Below are positions 7,474 to 17,223 of a stretch of DNA of 64,000 nt, in pieces. Made by a program: the position numbers and the translations under genes. Source of the DNA: Flavobacterium ardleyense (GTDB lineage Bacteria; Bacteroidota; Bacteroidia; Flavobacteriales; Flavobacteriaceae); NCBI RefSeq assembly GCF_033547075.1, contig NZ_CP137891.1, positions 2,170,001-2,234,000 of the forward strand, in the 5' to 3' direction. Numbering within the stretch: the first letter of the stretch is position 1; every line of letters begins with the position of its first letter. The notes under the pieces are model-generated. The model made no database searches. It had not been told where the DNA came from and saw nothing but the letters and a program-made list of their open reading frames with translations.

Positions 7474-9922
7474 GCTAATAATTTTGTTGTTAATGCTTTT
7501 GAGCTTTTTGCAGAGTAGGGCACAAAATAATGTAAAATATGAACTGACTGTCACCGATACTTTGGTCAATTTTTCTGGAAAAGAAAAGAGAGGAATTGCC
7601 GTAAATGGGCAGATTCCCATGCCGACTTTAACTTTTACCGAAGGGGATATAGCCGAAATCGTGGTTCACAACAAGTCAAAAGAAAGTACTTCTTTGCACT
7701 GGCACGGAATATACCTTCCTAACAAAGAAGATGGGGTCCCACATTTAACACAAATGCCGATTATGCCAGGCGAATCTTTTACCTACAAATTTCCAGTCAT
7801 TCAAAATGGGACACATTGGTATCATAGTCATAGTGGCTTTCAGGAGCAGATTGGTATGTATGGATCTTTAATAATGCTGAAAAGGAAAGATGATTCCACT
7901 TTTAGACAAGGTATTGATGATTTGCCATCTGTTCCAATTATTCTAAGTGAATGGACTGATATTAAACCAGAAAATGTGCAAAGAATGCTTCGCAATGCCA
8001 ATGATTGGCCTGCCATCAAGAAGGGAACTGTGCAAAGTTACTCAGAAGCAATTGCCGCAGGACATTTTAAAACCAAAGTCGGCAACGAGTGGAAGCGAAT
8101 GTTGGCGATGGATGTAAGCGATGTTTATTATGATAAATTTTTGATTAATGGAAAAAATGAAATTCATTTTCCACAATTTTCGGCCGGCGATAAAGTACGT
8201 TTACGTATTGCCAATGGTGGTGCTTCTTCGTATTTCTGGCTAACTTATGCTGGGGGCAAAATAACCGTCGTAGCCAATGACGGAAATGATGTAGAGCCTA
8301 TTGAAGTGGATAGACTCATAATAGGAGTTTCTGAAACCTACGATATTGTAATTACGATTCCGGCGGATGGAACAGCTTATGAATTTCTAGCAACTCCCGA
8401 AGATCGTACAAGTTCTGCTTCAATGTATTTCGGAAAGGGAATAATTCAGCTTAAATCAAGACTTCCCAAACTCAAATACTTCGAGGGAATGAAAATGATG
8501 AATGATATGATGAAAATGGATGGTAGTATGGACGACATGGGAATGGAGATGTCGTATCAAAAGATGGATATGAACACTGTAATGTATCCAGAAGTAAGCG
8601 GCAATTCAAAAATTGATCACTCCGACCATAACATCGATATGAAGTCTGAAAAGAAAGATGAAGATCACTCCGGTCATAAGATGGATATGGATTCAAAAAT
8701 AGATCATTCTGGACATGAAATGGATATGAAGTCTGAAAAGAAAGAGGAAGATCACTCCGATCATAAGATGGATGTGGATTCAATAATGGATCACTCTGGA
8801 AATAAAATGGATAAGAAATCTGAAAACAAATATGAAGATCACTCCGGTCATAAGATGGATATGGATTCAAAAATGGATCATTCTGGACATGAACTAAATA
8901 CGAGTTCAGATTTAGTAACATTAAATTATGGAATGTTAAAATCTCCCACGCCAACAACACTGCCAAAAAATGCAGTAGTACGCGAAATGACATTTGAGCT
9001 TACAGGAAATATGAATCGATACGTCTGGAGTATGGATAATAAAGTACTATCTGAAGTGGATAAAATCTTGATTAAAAAAGGAGAAATAGTGCGAATAAGG
9101 TTGTACAACAATTCGATGATGCGTCACCCGATGCACTTGCATGGACACGATTTTAGAGTTTTAAATGGGGAAGGGGACTATTCTCCACTTAAGAATGTGT
9201 TGGATATCATGCCGATGGAGACAAATACCATTGAATTTCTTGCTAATAATGAAGGTGATTGGTTTTTTCATTGTCATATTCTTTATCACATGATGGCAGG
9301 AATGAATCGTGTTTTTGCTTACGATAAACAACAGCCTAATCCTTATTTACCAGACAAAGTAGCATCATACAAAATGCTTCAAACCGAAAGCAATATGATG
9401 AATTTGATGGCTGAAAATGATTTTGCCACAAATGGGAATGACGGAAAAATTTTGTTTCAAAATACGCGATGGAGTATAGAAACTGAGTGGCGGTTGGGAT
9501 ATAAAGATGAGCACGGTTACGAAACGGAAACGCACATCGGCCGGTATATAGGCAAGAATCAATGGCTAATGCCGTTTATAGGATTTGATTGGAGATATCG
9601 GAAGATGGGAGACGAAATAGAGAAAAATATTTTTGGACAGGAATCTACAAAAGAACGTAGAGCGGTTTTTAGCATTGGAGCCGAATATACACTACCGATG
9701 TTAGTAATCTTACAAACAGAAATTTTTACTGATGGCAAGGTGCGTTTTCAATTAAAGCGAGAGGATATACCAGTAACTCCTAGACTGCGTTTGGCCTTTA
9801 TGGTAAATACAGATAAGGAATATATGACCGGACTTAAATACATTTTAACTCGCAACCTGGGACTTTCTACACATTATGACAGCGATATGGGACTTGGTTT
9901 TGGAGCGACAATTAATTACTAA
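7463..9922 (+). CDS. copA: CopA-type multicopper oxidase with His/Met-rich repeats and CopB-like C-terminal domain
   Basis: An 819-residue exported protein (signal peptide ending SRAQ). Cupredoxin domains occupy about residues 25-340 and 485-630. Copper ligands are visible: HWHG near residue 79, HWYHSHSG near 117, HPMHLHGHDF near 555 and HCHILYHMMAGM near 603, the last giving the type 1 Cys-His-Met set. Between the second and third domains (about 385-480) lie alternating DHSGHKMDMDS and DHSGHEMDMKSEKK units. Residues 640-819 have alternating strands (LGYKDEHGYETETHIG, FIGFDWRYR, a closing GLGFGATINY) resembling the outer-membrane protein CopB. The gene thus looks like a CopA-CopB fusion that oxidises and sequesters Cu(I) outside the cytoplasm. 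It is the last gene of the copper group. Confidence 0.93.
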   Translation: MKSKLIILLLMLLSFLQSRAQNNVKYELTVTDTLVNFSGKEKRGIAVNGQIPMPTLTFTEGDIAEIVVHNKSKESTSLHWHGIYLPNKEDGVPHLTQMPIMPGESFTYKFPVIQNGTHWYHSHSGFQEQIGMYGSLIMLKRKDDSTFRQGIDDLPSVPIILSEWTDIKPENVQRMLRNANDWPAIKKGTVQSYSEAIAAGHFKTKVGNEWKRMLAMDVSDVYYDKFLINGKNEIHFPQFSAGDKVRLRIANGGASSYFWLTYAGGKITVVANDGNDVEPIEVDRLIIGVSETYDIVITIPADGTAYEFLATPEDRTSSASMYFGKGIIQLKSRLPKLKYFEGMKMMNDMMKMDGSMDDMGMEMSYQKMDMNTVMYPEVSGNSKIDHSDHNIDMKSEKKDEDHSGHKMDMDSKIDHSGHEMDMKSEKKEEDHSDHKMDVDSIMDHSGNKMDKKSENKYEDHSGHKMDMDSKMDHSGHELNTSSDLVTLNYGMLKSPTPTTLPKNAVVREMTFELTGNMNRYVWSMDNKVLSEVDKILIKKGEIVRIRLYNNSMMRHPMHLHGHDFRVLNGEGDYSPLKNVLDIMPMETNTIEFLANNEGDWFFHCHILYHMMAGMNRVFAYDKQQPNPYLPDKVASYKMLQTESNMMNLMAENDFATNGNDGKILFQNTRWSIETEWRLGYKDEHGYETETHIGRYIGKNQWLMPFIGFDWRYRKMGDEIEKNIFGQESTKERRAVFSIGAEYTLPMLVILQTEIFTDGKVRFQLKREDIPVTPRLRLAFMVNTDKEYMTGLKYILTRNLGLSTHYDSDMGLGFGATINY
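8615..8893 (+). repeat. Tandem coding repeat inside the multicopper oxidase
   Basis: Three copies of an 87-bp unit (29 residues: 16 plus 13) encode alternating DHSxHxMDMKSEKKxE and DHSGHKMDMDSKM blocks, followed by a partial seventh half-unit DHSGHEL. Each half-unit offers two His and usually two Met residues. The unit structure suggests growth by tandem duplication. Confidence 0.9.
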
Positions 9923-10072
9923 TTCAATTGAGGTCTATAAAGCCTAAAATCTTAACTCGACACTTTTGTTATCAAGCGAAAGATAGTTTTATAAGTGGAA
10001 AATTTCGCTTAACTTATCTGATCTAATGTCGCCTAACCACACTGGCATACAAATAAAAAGCATTTAAATTAG

Positions 10073-10103
10073 AAGCCTGACTTTTGTACGTCAGGCTTTT
10101 TTA
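10073..10103 (+). terminator. Terminator after the copper cluster
   Basis: AAGCCTGAC (10073-10081) pairs with GTCAGGCTT (10090-10098) around an 8-base loop, followed by a T-run. It lies 150 bases beyond the oxidase stop codon. Confidence 0.75.
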
Positions 10104-10165
10104 TTTTTGTAAATGAAAAATGATTCTCTCATATCGTGATCAAAAGAATTGATGATACGGGAACG

Positions 10166-10201
10166 CAAATTGCCCAAATTGTCCAAATTGCCCAAATTGA
10201 C
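10166..10201. repeat. Four-copy 9-bp tandem repeat
   Basis: Four consecutive units CAAATTGCC, CAAATTGTC, CAAATTGCC, CAAATTGAC in the gap between two terminators. No ORF covers it, so it is a non-coding microrepeat of unknown role. The rest of the 474-base gap holds nothing else recognised. Confidence 0.85.
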
Positions 10202-10340
10202 GCTCTTACAAATGCCTTTATCGTAGATAATATTTTGTATTAAACGGCAGAAATAGCTTAATTCAAATTGATATAAATCAGTTGGGTATAAAGTAATAAG
10301 TGCAGTTACGTAACTGAAATCTATGGTATTATTACCAAAA

Positions 10341-10375
10341 CAAAAGCCTGATTCAAATTATGAATCAGGCTTTTG
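10341..10375. terminator. Bidirectional terminator between the copper cluster and the phosphate transporter
   Basis: A perfect 15-base inverted repeat (CAAAAGCCTGATTCA and its complement) with a 5-base loop. T-rich sequence lies on both sides, so it can end transcription from either direction, most likely that of the minus-strand transporter gene. Confidence 0.8.
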
Positions 10376-10396
10376 TTTCTTAGTATAATCAAGATC

Positions 10397-12643
10397 TTAC
10401 TTTTTATTGAGTCCATTAAACTCTTTAAAGAGCTCTAATAAGTTCATAATTGACTTAACTAAATCGTTTGTCTCTAATAGCAAAGCAAAATATAGTTTGC
10501 TATTTTTTGGACTTGTTTCTGTAGTTCTAATTCGAGTGATTTGTTTCGAAATTAATTCAGAAACGGTATCCAAAAGTACTTGTTTGTCGTTTAGGATAAG
10601 ATCAATTTTATGAAAATCTTCCGTTTTAAAACTGTCTTCCATCAACTGTAATAAGTGTTGCACTTGCAGATCTACCTTTTTCAGATCTCTAATCTGATTA
10701 AACTTTAATGGCTTGTGATTGTTATTCACGTGAGAATAACTGGTGGCCGTAAGAAAATCAATAGACTGAACCATGTCTTGCAGATAGCCAAGAATTAATA
10801 TGTAAAATTTACTAGCTTCTACTGAATTATCGTCAAGATTTTTGATGAAATAGAAAACATTGCTTTTAAGTTCATCAATTTCTTTCTCTAATTTCTTCTG
10901 ATCTTTCTTATTCTGTTTTAGTTTAGGTAGATCGTGCAAGCTAAGATTATCAATCACATTTGAATATAGGGCGCTAGTTTTCTTGAATACTTTTGAAATC
11001 TGAGCTGAGCTTTCAGTGATCATTTCGTTGACCGTACCGATATCTTCCTTATTCAAAATTTTCGTTTGTTCCTCGATTGCAACTTTTTCTTTATGCTTGC
11101 GCGAACTTCTGTAGAGCATAATTGCGAGCATTAGAAGCAATCCTACGAAAGCAAAAACTTCTCCTACCTTAAGAATGTAGGCGATAATTAATGCAAGTAC
11201 AAAGGCGACAATCGCAGTAAAAAACCAACCTCCAATAACTTTAAAAACTCCAGCAATTCTGTATACAGCACTTTCTCGATCCCACGCTCTGTCTGCGAAT
11301 GATGTTCCCATTGCAACCATAAAGGTAACATAGGTTGTAGATAAAGGCAATTTTAGAGATGTTCCAATGGCAATCAATATACTAGCGACCATCAGGTTTA
11401 CAGAAGCACGAACCATATCAAAAGCGGGTTCATCGACAGATTTTTTTGTAGATTTTACAACGCTTTCAAAGCGGCGGTCAATTTTAATCTGTAACTTTTT
11501 AGGCAAGAAGAAATTGATTCCTTCGCCAATATAAACTCCAAATCTAACAATAATCCTCGAGGCGTTGTTTGGCGAAAACTTCTCTACACCATCACCTTGT
11601 CTTGATAAATTTACACCAGTTTCGATAACGCTCTTGGCCTTCTTTGAAGTCCAAAGTGTGATAACCATAATAACGCCCGCTAATAATAAAAAGTAGAATG
11701 GGGCAACAATATCGTCGTTTGCCAAGGCGCCCATCATAAAGGTATCGCCAGAAACGCCACTTCCATTAAAAATCTCGTAAGAGTTGAATGCTGCAATTGG
11801 TACTCCAATAAAATTCACCAAGTCATTACCAGCAAAGGCTAGAGCGAGTGCAAAAGTTCCGATAATTATAATTACTCTAAGTATGTTAATTTTAAAGTAA
11901 CTTATAAGAATTTGCGAAAGAACTGTAAAAAACACAAAATTACCTCCTAAGAGTAGAAACTGATGTTTGTCAATCCAAACAAATTGCTCCTTAGAAATAA
12001 ATGAAACACCCTTTAAACCCTTTATTAAAATAAAAAATGTAATTGCCGAAATGGCTACTCCACCGAAAATAGCTCCAAAATATTTCAACTTTTTCTCGTA
12101 GTGGAAAGTAAAAATTAATCTTGAAATATATTGCACCAAGCTACCTACTGCAAATGATAAGAGTACCGAAAGCAGAATACTATATACAATTGCCGAGGCT
12201 TTTTCTGTATTTATATAGGCTCCCAAGGTACTGAAAGAATCATTTGTTATATAAATGTTATAGAGTGCAAGACATACTGCCGCTCCCAAAAGTTCGAATA
12301 TAATAGAAACTGTCGTGGAAGTTGGAAGGCCTAGGGAGTTAAAAACATCGAGTAGTAAGATATCGGTAATCATTACTGCTAGAAAGATGATCATCACATC
12401 GTTAAAGCTAAACATACTGGGAACAAAAATTCCGCTTCGCGCAATTTCCATCATTCCACTGGAAAACATAGCTCCAATGAGCACTCCGGCGCTTGCTACA
12501 ATCATTGTAGTTTTAAATGAAATAGCTTTTGATCCTATTGCAGAATTCAAAAAGTTTACGGCGTCATTGCTCACGCCAACCATCAGATCGATGATCGCCA
12601 AAATTCCCAGCGCAATCAACATAATCACATAAATCTGCTCCAT
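10397..12643 (-). CDS. pit: PiT-family inorganic phosphate transporter with PhoU-like C-terminal region
   Basis: A 748-residue inner-membrane protein. The two duplicated PiT signatures are present: GVSNDAVNFLNSAIGSKAIS near residue 23 and FAGNDLVNFIGVPIAAFNS near residue 260, each followed by GLPTSTT- or LPLSTTYV-type loops. About ten to twelve hydrophobic helices lie in residues 1-500. Residues 520-748 are charged and helical (a KKTSALYSNVIDNL segment and LLQLMEDSF) and resemble PhoU, which in other bacteria modulates phosphate uptake. Many Bacteroidetes carry this PiT-PhoU fusion. The protein probably imports phosphate by cation symport with a built-in regulatory domain. It is a single-gene unit. 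Confidence 0.92.
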   Translation of the reverse strand: MEQIYVIMLIALGILAIIDLMVGVSNDAVNFLNSAIGSKAISFKTTMIVASAGVLIGAMFSSGMMEIARSGIFVPSMFSFNDVMIIFLAVMITDILLLDVFNSLGLPTSTTVSIIFELLGAAVCLALYNIYITNDSFSTLGAYINTEKASAIVYSILLSVLLSFAVGSLVQYISRLIFTFHYEKKLKYFGAIFGGVAISAITFFILIKGLKGVSFISKEQFVWIDKHQFLLLGGNFVFFTVLSQILISYFKINILRVIIIIGTFALALAFAGNDLVNFIGVPIAAFNSYEIFNGSGVSGDTFMMGALANDDIVAPFYFLLLAGVIMVITLWTSKKAKSVIETGVNLSRQGDGVEKFSPNNASRIIVRFGVYIGEGINFFLPKKLQIKIDRRFESVVKSTKKSVDEPAFDMVRASVNLMVASILIAIGTSLKLPLSTTYVTFMVAMGTSFADRAWDRESAVYRIAGVFKVIGGWFFTAIVAFVLALIIAYILKVGEVFAFVGLLLMLAIMLYRSSRKHKEKVAIEEQTKILNKEDIGTVNEMITESSAQISKVFKKTSALYSNVIDNLSLHDLPKLKQNKKDQKKLEKEIDELKSNVFYFIKNLDDNSVEASKFYILILGYLQDMVQSIDFLTATSYSHVNNNHKPLKFNQIRDLKKVDLQVQHLLQLMEDSFKTEDFHKIDLILNDKQVLLDTVSELISKQITRIRTTETSPKNSKLYFALLLETNDLVKSIMNLLELFKEFNGLNKK

Positions 12644-12875
12644 TTTTTAATGAGGTTTAATTTTGTACAAAAGTCTTATAACAAATTGAGGTTTATGTTA
12701 CCTTAATGTTATTAAAAGATGTATTTGATGTTTCGAAGAGTAAAATGGTTCTTCGCGATTTTACTTGGGAAGCTGCTTATTTTATGAATTGTTATGTATT
12801 GTAGAATTATTTGCAAGAGCGGAAATGGCAGAATATGGTCTAGTGATTGTATATTTTGGCTGATTTACGAGATCT

Positions 12876-13031
12876 TGCGGCAGCGATGGGAGCGGCATCC
12901 TTTGCTGCTAAAAAGTATATGTTATGAAAAATGGATAATCGATACTGTCTTTTGCAAAGGAGAATTGAAGGCAGCAAAGATACAGTGGACAGCGCGGTGC
13001 TGCTGGTAGGAACGCTCCAGCAGCAGCTGCC
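12876..13031 (+). repeat. Dispersed structured element (copy A)
   Basis: Ordered boxes: TGCGGCAGCGATGG, AGCGGCATCC, stem half TTTGCTGC, a variable spacer, stem half GGCAGCAAA, core GATACAGTGGACAGC, then a terminal hairpin GCTGCTGG / CCAGCAGC. It occupies most of the 457-base gap between the phosphate transporter and the response regulator genes. A 71-codon open frame across it is a by-product of the repeat. Confidence 0.9.
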
Positions 13032-13100
13032 ATATTACTAACGAGGATATTCTATAAAAAATCAAATTTTGTCAGGACCGAATTTGCCTTCCACAATTGC

Positions 13101-13511
13101 TTAATGATGTAAATCACTCTCAAAGATTGTGCGAACAAGGTTTGTAGATAAGGGTTTGCACAGCGATCCACTCACGAGAGGATTAAGGTCGGCCTTCTCT
13201 TTATCACGAGAATCAATGGATGAAGTGAGAACATAAATTACAAAATTCTCGATTAAATGTGCCGGGAAATTTTTAAAAATATCCAAAAAATCCCAAGCAT
13301 TCAAAATTGGCATATTAATATCCAAAAATAACACTGTTGATTTGCAGGTATTTTGATCGGCGTAGGACTGCTCTATAAATTTGAGTGCAGTTTCGGGATT
13401 GCTAAAAGTTTTAATTTCGGTGTTTGGCGAAAATCTGCGCAACGCAAATTCGCAAATCATATTGCTCGTTGCATCATCATCAACAACCATAAAACGCTGC
13501 GGTATTTTCAT
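13101..13511 (-). CDS. Single-domain response regulator (CheY-like)
   Basis: A 136-residue receiver domain without output domain. The phosphoacceptor is Asp64 (LFLDINMP). The acidic pocket is Asp11-Asp12 (VVDDD), with Thr96 (LTSS) and Lys119 (CKPL) as the other conserved residues. It lies 104 bases downstream of the multi-PAS histidine kinase gene on the same strand and is the likely phosphotransfer partner. Without a DNA-binding domain it probably acts through protein contacts or a phosphorelay. Confidence 0.93.
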   Translation of the reverse strand: MKIPQRFMVVDDDATSNMICEFALRRFSPNTEIKTFSNPETALKFIEQSYADQNTCKSTVLFLDINMPILNAWDFLDIFKNFPAHLIENFVIYVLTSSIDSRDKEKADLNPLVSGSLCKPLSTNLVRTIFESDLHH

Positions 13512-13615
13512 AAGATATTGATTTTATACTATTTTTTTTGAACGTTGATCGGAATTGGTGTATGATTATAAATATTTTTAAATCGTGGATTTTGAACCGA
13601 GTTGTTTTTACAAAA

Positions 13616-16600
13616 TCATTCTCTAAAACATACAATATTTTCAAACTCGATAGTAAAGGTAGTTCCTAAATCTACTTCACTTTGGATGGAAATTCTACCG
13701 CCTAGGGATTCTATCTGAGTTTTAACCATATACAATCCCATACCTTTGCCCTCTGTATCGGTATGAAATCGTTTGTAAAGACCAAAAACTTGGTCACCTT
13801 TGGCTTTTAAGTCAATACCTCTTCCATTATCTTTAAAAACTAAGACAAGATAGCCTCGAGAGGTGTCGGCACTTATACTTATTTGCGCATCGCAGTCATT
13901 TTGTCGGTATTTAATGCTGTTGGATATCAGATTATAAAATATACTGTGGATATAACTTTTGATTATAATAGCTTCTTCCATCTGCGAGAAATCGGTAGTA
14001 ATAACGACGCCTCTTTCTTCGATCAAGTCGTTGATACTTAGTTTAATATTATGTACTAAATCATAAAAATTCACCGTTTCTTTTCGCTCATTGATCTCCC
14101 GTTTGGTTTGCAGAATAGAATTTAAATCGACAATTACATTTTCTAATCGCTTCACGTCACTACTGAGTGCTTCGGTTAGCATTAATTTTAATTCATCGTT
14201 GTGAGTTTCGTCCTTTAATTCTTCGGCAAGTCCGATAATATTTGCAACGGGAGCTCGAAGATTGTGCGAAATAATATAGGAGAATTGTTCCAAATCTTTG
14301 TTGCGTTGGGTGATATCAGATATCATTTTTGCCCGCTCATTTTCTGCCTTTTTCTCGTTGGTCAAATCTCGAAGAATTCCGTAAATATTTAAAGGGTTTC
14401 CATTACTGTCAAATTCAAACTTCCATTCTGATAAGGCATAGCCCAACTCACCATCTTTTCTGGTAAACCGAAAATCAAATGACGAATCTATTTGATTAGG
14501 AAAGGCATCGGCCATAATTTTAATAGCGTGAGCCCGATCATCGCGATGCACGAATCGTAAAAATGCATCAACCGATGGTTTTACACTCTCGTCGATCTCC
14601 AAAATTCTATAAAATTCGGCAGACCACGTTTGCTCATTATTTCTTATATTTATTTCCCAACTTCCAACATGAGCCATCAGTTGTGCAATATTTAGTCTTG
14701 CCTCACTTCTCATTACTTCTTCGATAGCATTTTTCCTCTCGGTAATGTCCTGAAAACTGCCGTAAATTTTACTGCATTTCCCATTAATAAAAACCGCATT
14801 GCCAATAGTTCTAGCCCATTTTAGATTCCCTTTAAAGGTGGTTAATTGCAATTCTTCATCCCAAGGTGTTCCGTCTTTTATACATTGCAAAACACGCTGA
14901 GAAATTGTTTTTTTATTCGCACCTTCTTTAAAATAACCAATACCAGTTTTAAGATCGGGAATAAAATCTGGTTCTGCTTCTCTAATTTCTTTGGTAATAT
15001 CCGACCAAAAAACCGTTCCATTAACAACGTCAATTTCCCAACTTCCAATTCTTGCCAGTCGGTTTGATTTCTCTAATAAATTTTCCAAATGCTTCTTTTC
15101 GGTAATATTAGAAAGCATTCCTAGTGAACCCATAAATTTTCCTGCGTGATCAAAAATTGGTGTGGCGGATACATTGGTAAGAATATCTTCTCCTTTCTTA
15201 GAGACAAATGTGAGTTGAAAATTTTCGGACTTTCCTTTTTTTCTACTTTCCAAAGCCAATACAGCTCTCTTTTTCGATTCATTACTCATAAAGTGAGTAT
15301 GTTTTCTGCCAAAAATTTGTTTTTCCGTAAATCCCAAAATTTCGCAGATCTTCTTATTGACAAAAGTTGTGCGGCTATTTTTATCGAGCACCCAAATTCC
15401 TTCTTGAGCTGTTTCTAAAATAAGACGGTACTGTTTCTCGCTCGCTTCAATTCGTTTTCTAGATTCAACTTGCTCGGTTACATCATTTATAAAAAACATA
15501 ATGCCATCTATTTCGCCGCTGCTGTTGCGATAGGCTGTATAAACATAGTTTACGTAATGATCGATTAGTTTACCATCTTTAGCAGTATCAAGATGAACCA
15601 GAATTTCTTCGCCAATAAACGGCTTTCCTGTGACAAAAACGGAGTCAAGAATTTTTACAAATCCTTGTTCAATTACTTCAGGTAAAACCTCGAATACTGT
15701 TTTCCCTATAATATTTTGTCGCTTTATCAACTTGAGATAAAATGGATTTGCCATTTCAAAAATATGATTTGGCCCTTTCAGAAGTCCAACTGCTGCGGGT
15801 GCTTTTTGGAAAATATCGTAGAATTGATTGCGTTCCTTTTCCAAGGCCATCTCCAATCTTTTTCTTTCTGTAACATCTTTTCCCACACAGTACATTAAGT
15901 TATGCCCTTCATTGTATCTAATTGACCATAATATAGGAAAAGCATTTCCATTTTTGGCTAAGCATCTATTTTCAAATAGTGTAATTTGCTCTCCATTGAT
16001 AATTTGGTTAAAAGTGCTTATGGTCAATTCTACATCATCTTTATGTACGAAATCAATAAAACCTACACCTATCAAATCCGACCGTAAATAGCCAAAAATA
16101 TCTTCGACTGCATAGTTTAATGTCACAAATTTACCTTCTCGGTTTATTGTACAAATTACATCTAAAGATGAATCGACAATCGTGGTTAATTCCGCAAGTT
16201 TATTTTCTAATTCAGTAGTCGACTTGTCCCCGAAAGTTTTTTTTGTAATGTTTTGGTGGGTAATTACGAGTTTCGACGCATCTTCAGAAAGTCGAAAAAC
16301 ACAAAGGAGATAGGTTTTATCACCCTGTAAAGAGTGGCAAGTGTATTCTAATTCAAACTTTGGCTGTGAGGTATTAAAGGCGTCGAGAATTTTATCTAAT
16401 ACAGATTCTAGAGTAATATCATTTAAAATGATTGCATTTCTACAAACATCAAAATAATTGCTGCCAATCCAAGAATCGGAGAGGAGCAAAGCACCGTCGC
16501 GCTTCTCAAATTCATCCTCAGTTTTATTCACCGAAACTAAAATTCCTTCCTCGTCGACAACTGCTACGTGTAGATTTAGATTTGCAAGGACACTATTGGC

Positions 16601-16708
16601 AACATTGTACTCATCTGGAAAATTCTTTCTGTAATTTTTATACTGATGCTGGCCTGTTGCAGGTTTAGCCTTACTAGGCTGCTCACTTTTATGATTACTA
16701 ATATTCAA
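13616..16708 (-). CDS. Cytosolic multi-PAS sensor histidine kinase
   Basis: A 1030-residue kinase with no membrane helix. About six PAS/PAC modules can be counted (roughly 40-155, 170-285, 290-410, 420-540, 550-660 and 670-800), each with ITEKK- or VTERK-like PAC ends. The kinase core follows: H box FSYIISHNLRAPVAN with His near 815, N box LISNSIKY, and G boxes KDNGRGIDL and GKGMGLYMVK. The PAS stack suggests sensing of a redox, light or small-molecule cue. The open frame starts at a TTG (16708); an in-frame TAA lies 18 bases upstream with no ATG between, so TTG is the probable start. The response regulator downstream is the likely partner. Confidence 0.92.
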   Translation of the reverse strand: MNISNHKSEQPSKAKPATGQHQYKNYRKNFPDEYNVANSVLANLNLHVAVVDEEGILVSVNKTEDEFEKRDGALLLSDSWIGSNYFDVCRNAIILNDITLESVLDKILDAFNTSQPKFELEYTCHSLQGDKTYLLCVFRLSEDASKLVITHQNITKKTFGDKSTTELENKLAELTTIVDSSLDVICTINREGKFVTLNYAVEDIFGYLRSDLIGVGFIDFVHKDDVELTISTFNQIINGEQITLFENRCLAKNGNAFPILWSIRYNEGHNLMYCVGKDVTERKRLEMALEKERNQFYDIFQKAPAAVGLLKGPNHIFEMANPFYLKLIKRQNIIGKTVFEVLPEVIEQGFVKILDSVFVTGKPFIGEEILVHLDTAKDGKLIDHYVNYVYTAYRNSSGEIDGIMFFINDVTEQVESRKRIEASEKQYRLILETAQEGIWVLDKNSRTTFVNKKICEILGFTEKQIFGRKHTHFMSNESKKRAVLALESRKKGKSENFQLTFVSKKGEDILTNVSATPIFDHAGKFMGSLGMLSNITEKKHLENLLEKSNRLARIGSWEIDVVNGTVFWSDITKEIREAEPDFIPDLKTGIGYFKEGANKKTISQRVLQCIKDGTPWDEELQLTTFKGNLKWARTIGNAVFINGKCSKIYGSFQDITERKNAIEEVMRSEARLNIAQLMAHVGSWEINIRNNEQTWSAEFYRILEIDESVKPSVDAFLRFVHRDDRAHAIKIMADAFPNQIDSSFDFRFTRKDGELGYALSEWKFEFDSNGNPLNIYGILRDLTNEKKAENERAKMISDITQRNKDLEQFSYIISHNLRAPVANIIGLAEELKDETHNDELKLMLTEALSSDVKRLENVIVDLNSILQTKREINERKETVNFYDLVHNIKLSINDLIEERGVVITTDFSQMEEAIIIKSYIHSIFYNLISNSIKYRQNDCDAQISISADTSRGYLVLVFKDNGRGIDLKAKGDQVFGLYKRFHTDTEGKGMGLYMVKTQIESLGGRISIQSEVDLGTTFTIEFENIVCFRE

Positions 16709-17061
16709 AGTAGGTCTTTTGTATTATAAATTATTTAATGGCAAGTAACCGAAATTTCATGCTATCAAATTTTCAAAACTTAATTGTCAAATGAGGCAAT
16801 TTGCACAACCGTCAGAAAGCTAGCAAGATAATAAATTTTTTTCTTACAAAATCCCGGTCCAATCGTGGCATTTTAATATTTAGCGAGGTGGCTTCAACGA
16901 AATACTACCAAAACTTATAGCCGATAAAACTCTAATGAATTACAAATTAGTATGTTGTAGGTGTTATTTCCTTTAAAATGCAATCAATTGTAGCCTACAT
17001 TTAATTGTGTTTACAAATGAGAATTATACAATAAAAGATATAACTTTTCTTATTTTTTTTA
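16709..17061. other. Intergenic stretch without recognised content
   Basis: AT-rich sequence upstream of the histidine kinase gene. No ORF, hairpin or exact TAnnTTTG motif in the right orientation was recognised. Confidence 0.5.
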
Positions 17062-17223
17062 TTTTGGGCGGCTTGTGGCTGTTTCATTCTTCACAGCCAC
17101 AACCGGGCCATCCACTGTATCTTTGCTGCTACAACTTGTTCACATTAAAGATAATTGCGTCGCTTCCACCATCTATCCACTTCCAGATTGGCAGCAAAGG
17201 ATGCCGCTCCTGTCCCTGCCGCA
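17062..17223 (-). repeat. Dispersed structured element (copy B)
   Basis: Read on the minus strand: TGCGGCAGGGACAG, GAGCGGCATCC, TTTGCTGCC, spacer, GCAGCAAA, GATACAGTGGATGGCCCGG, then a hairpin TTGTGGCTGT / ACAGCCACAA and GCCGCCCAAAA. It is one of the best preserved copies. A 76-codon open frame across it is not considered a gene. Confidence 0.92.

Noticed and set aside
8472..8993. 173-codon minus-strand ORF inside the multicopper oxidase
   Set aside because: Antisense shadow of the His/Met repeat coding region.
12794..13009. 71-codon plus-strand ORF
   Set aside because: It lies across dispersed element copy A; its reading frame follows the repeat and has no protein-like pattern.
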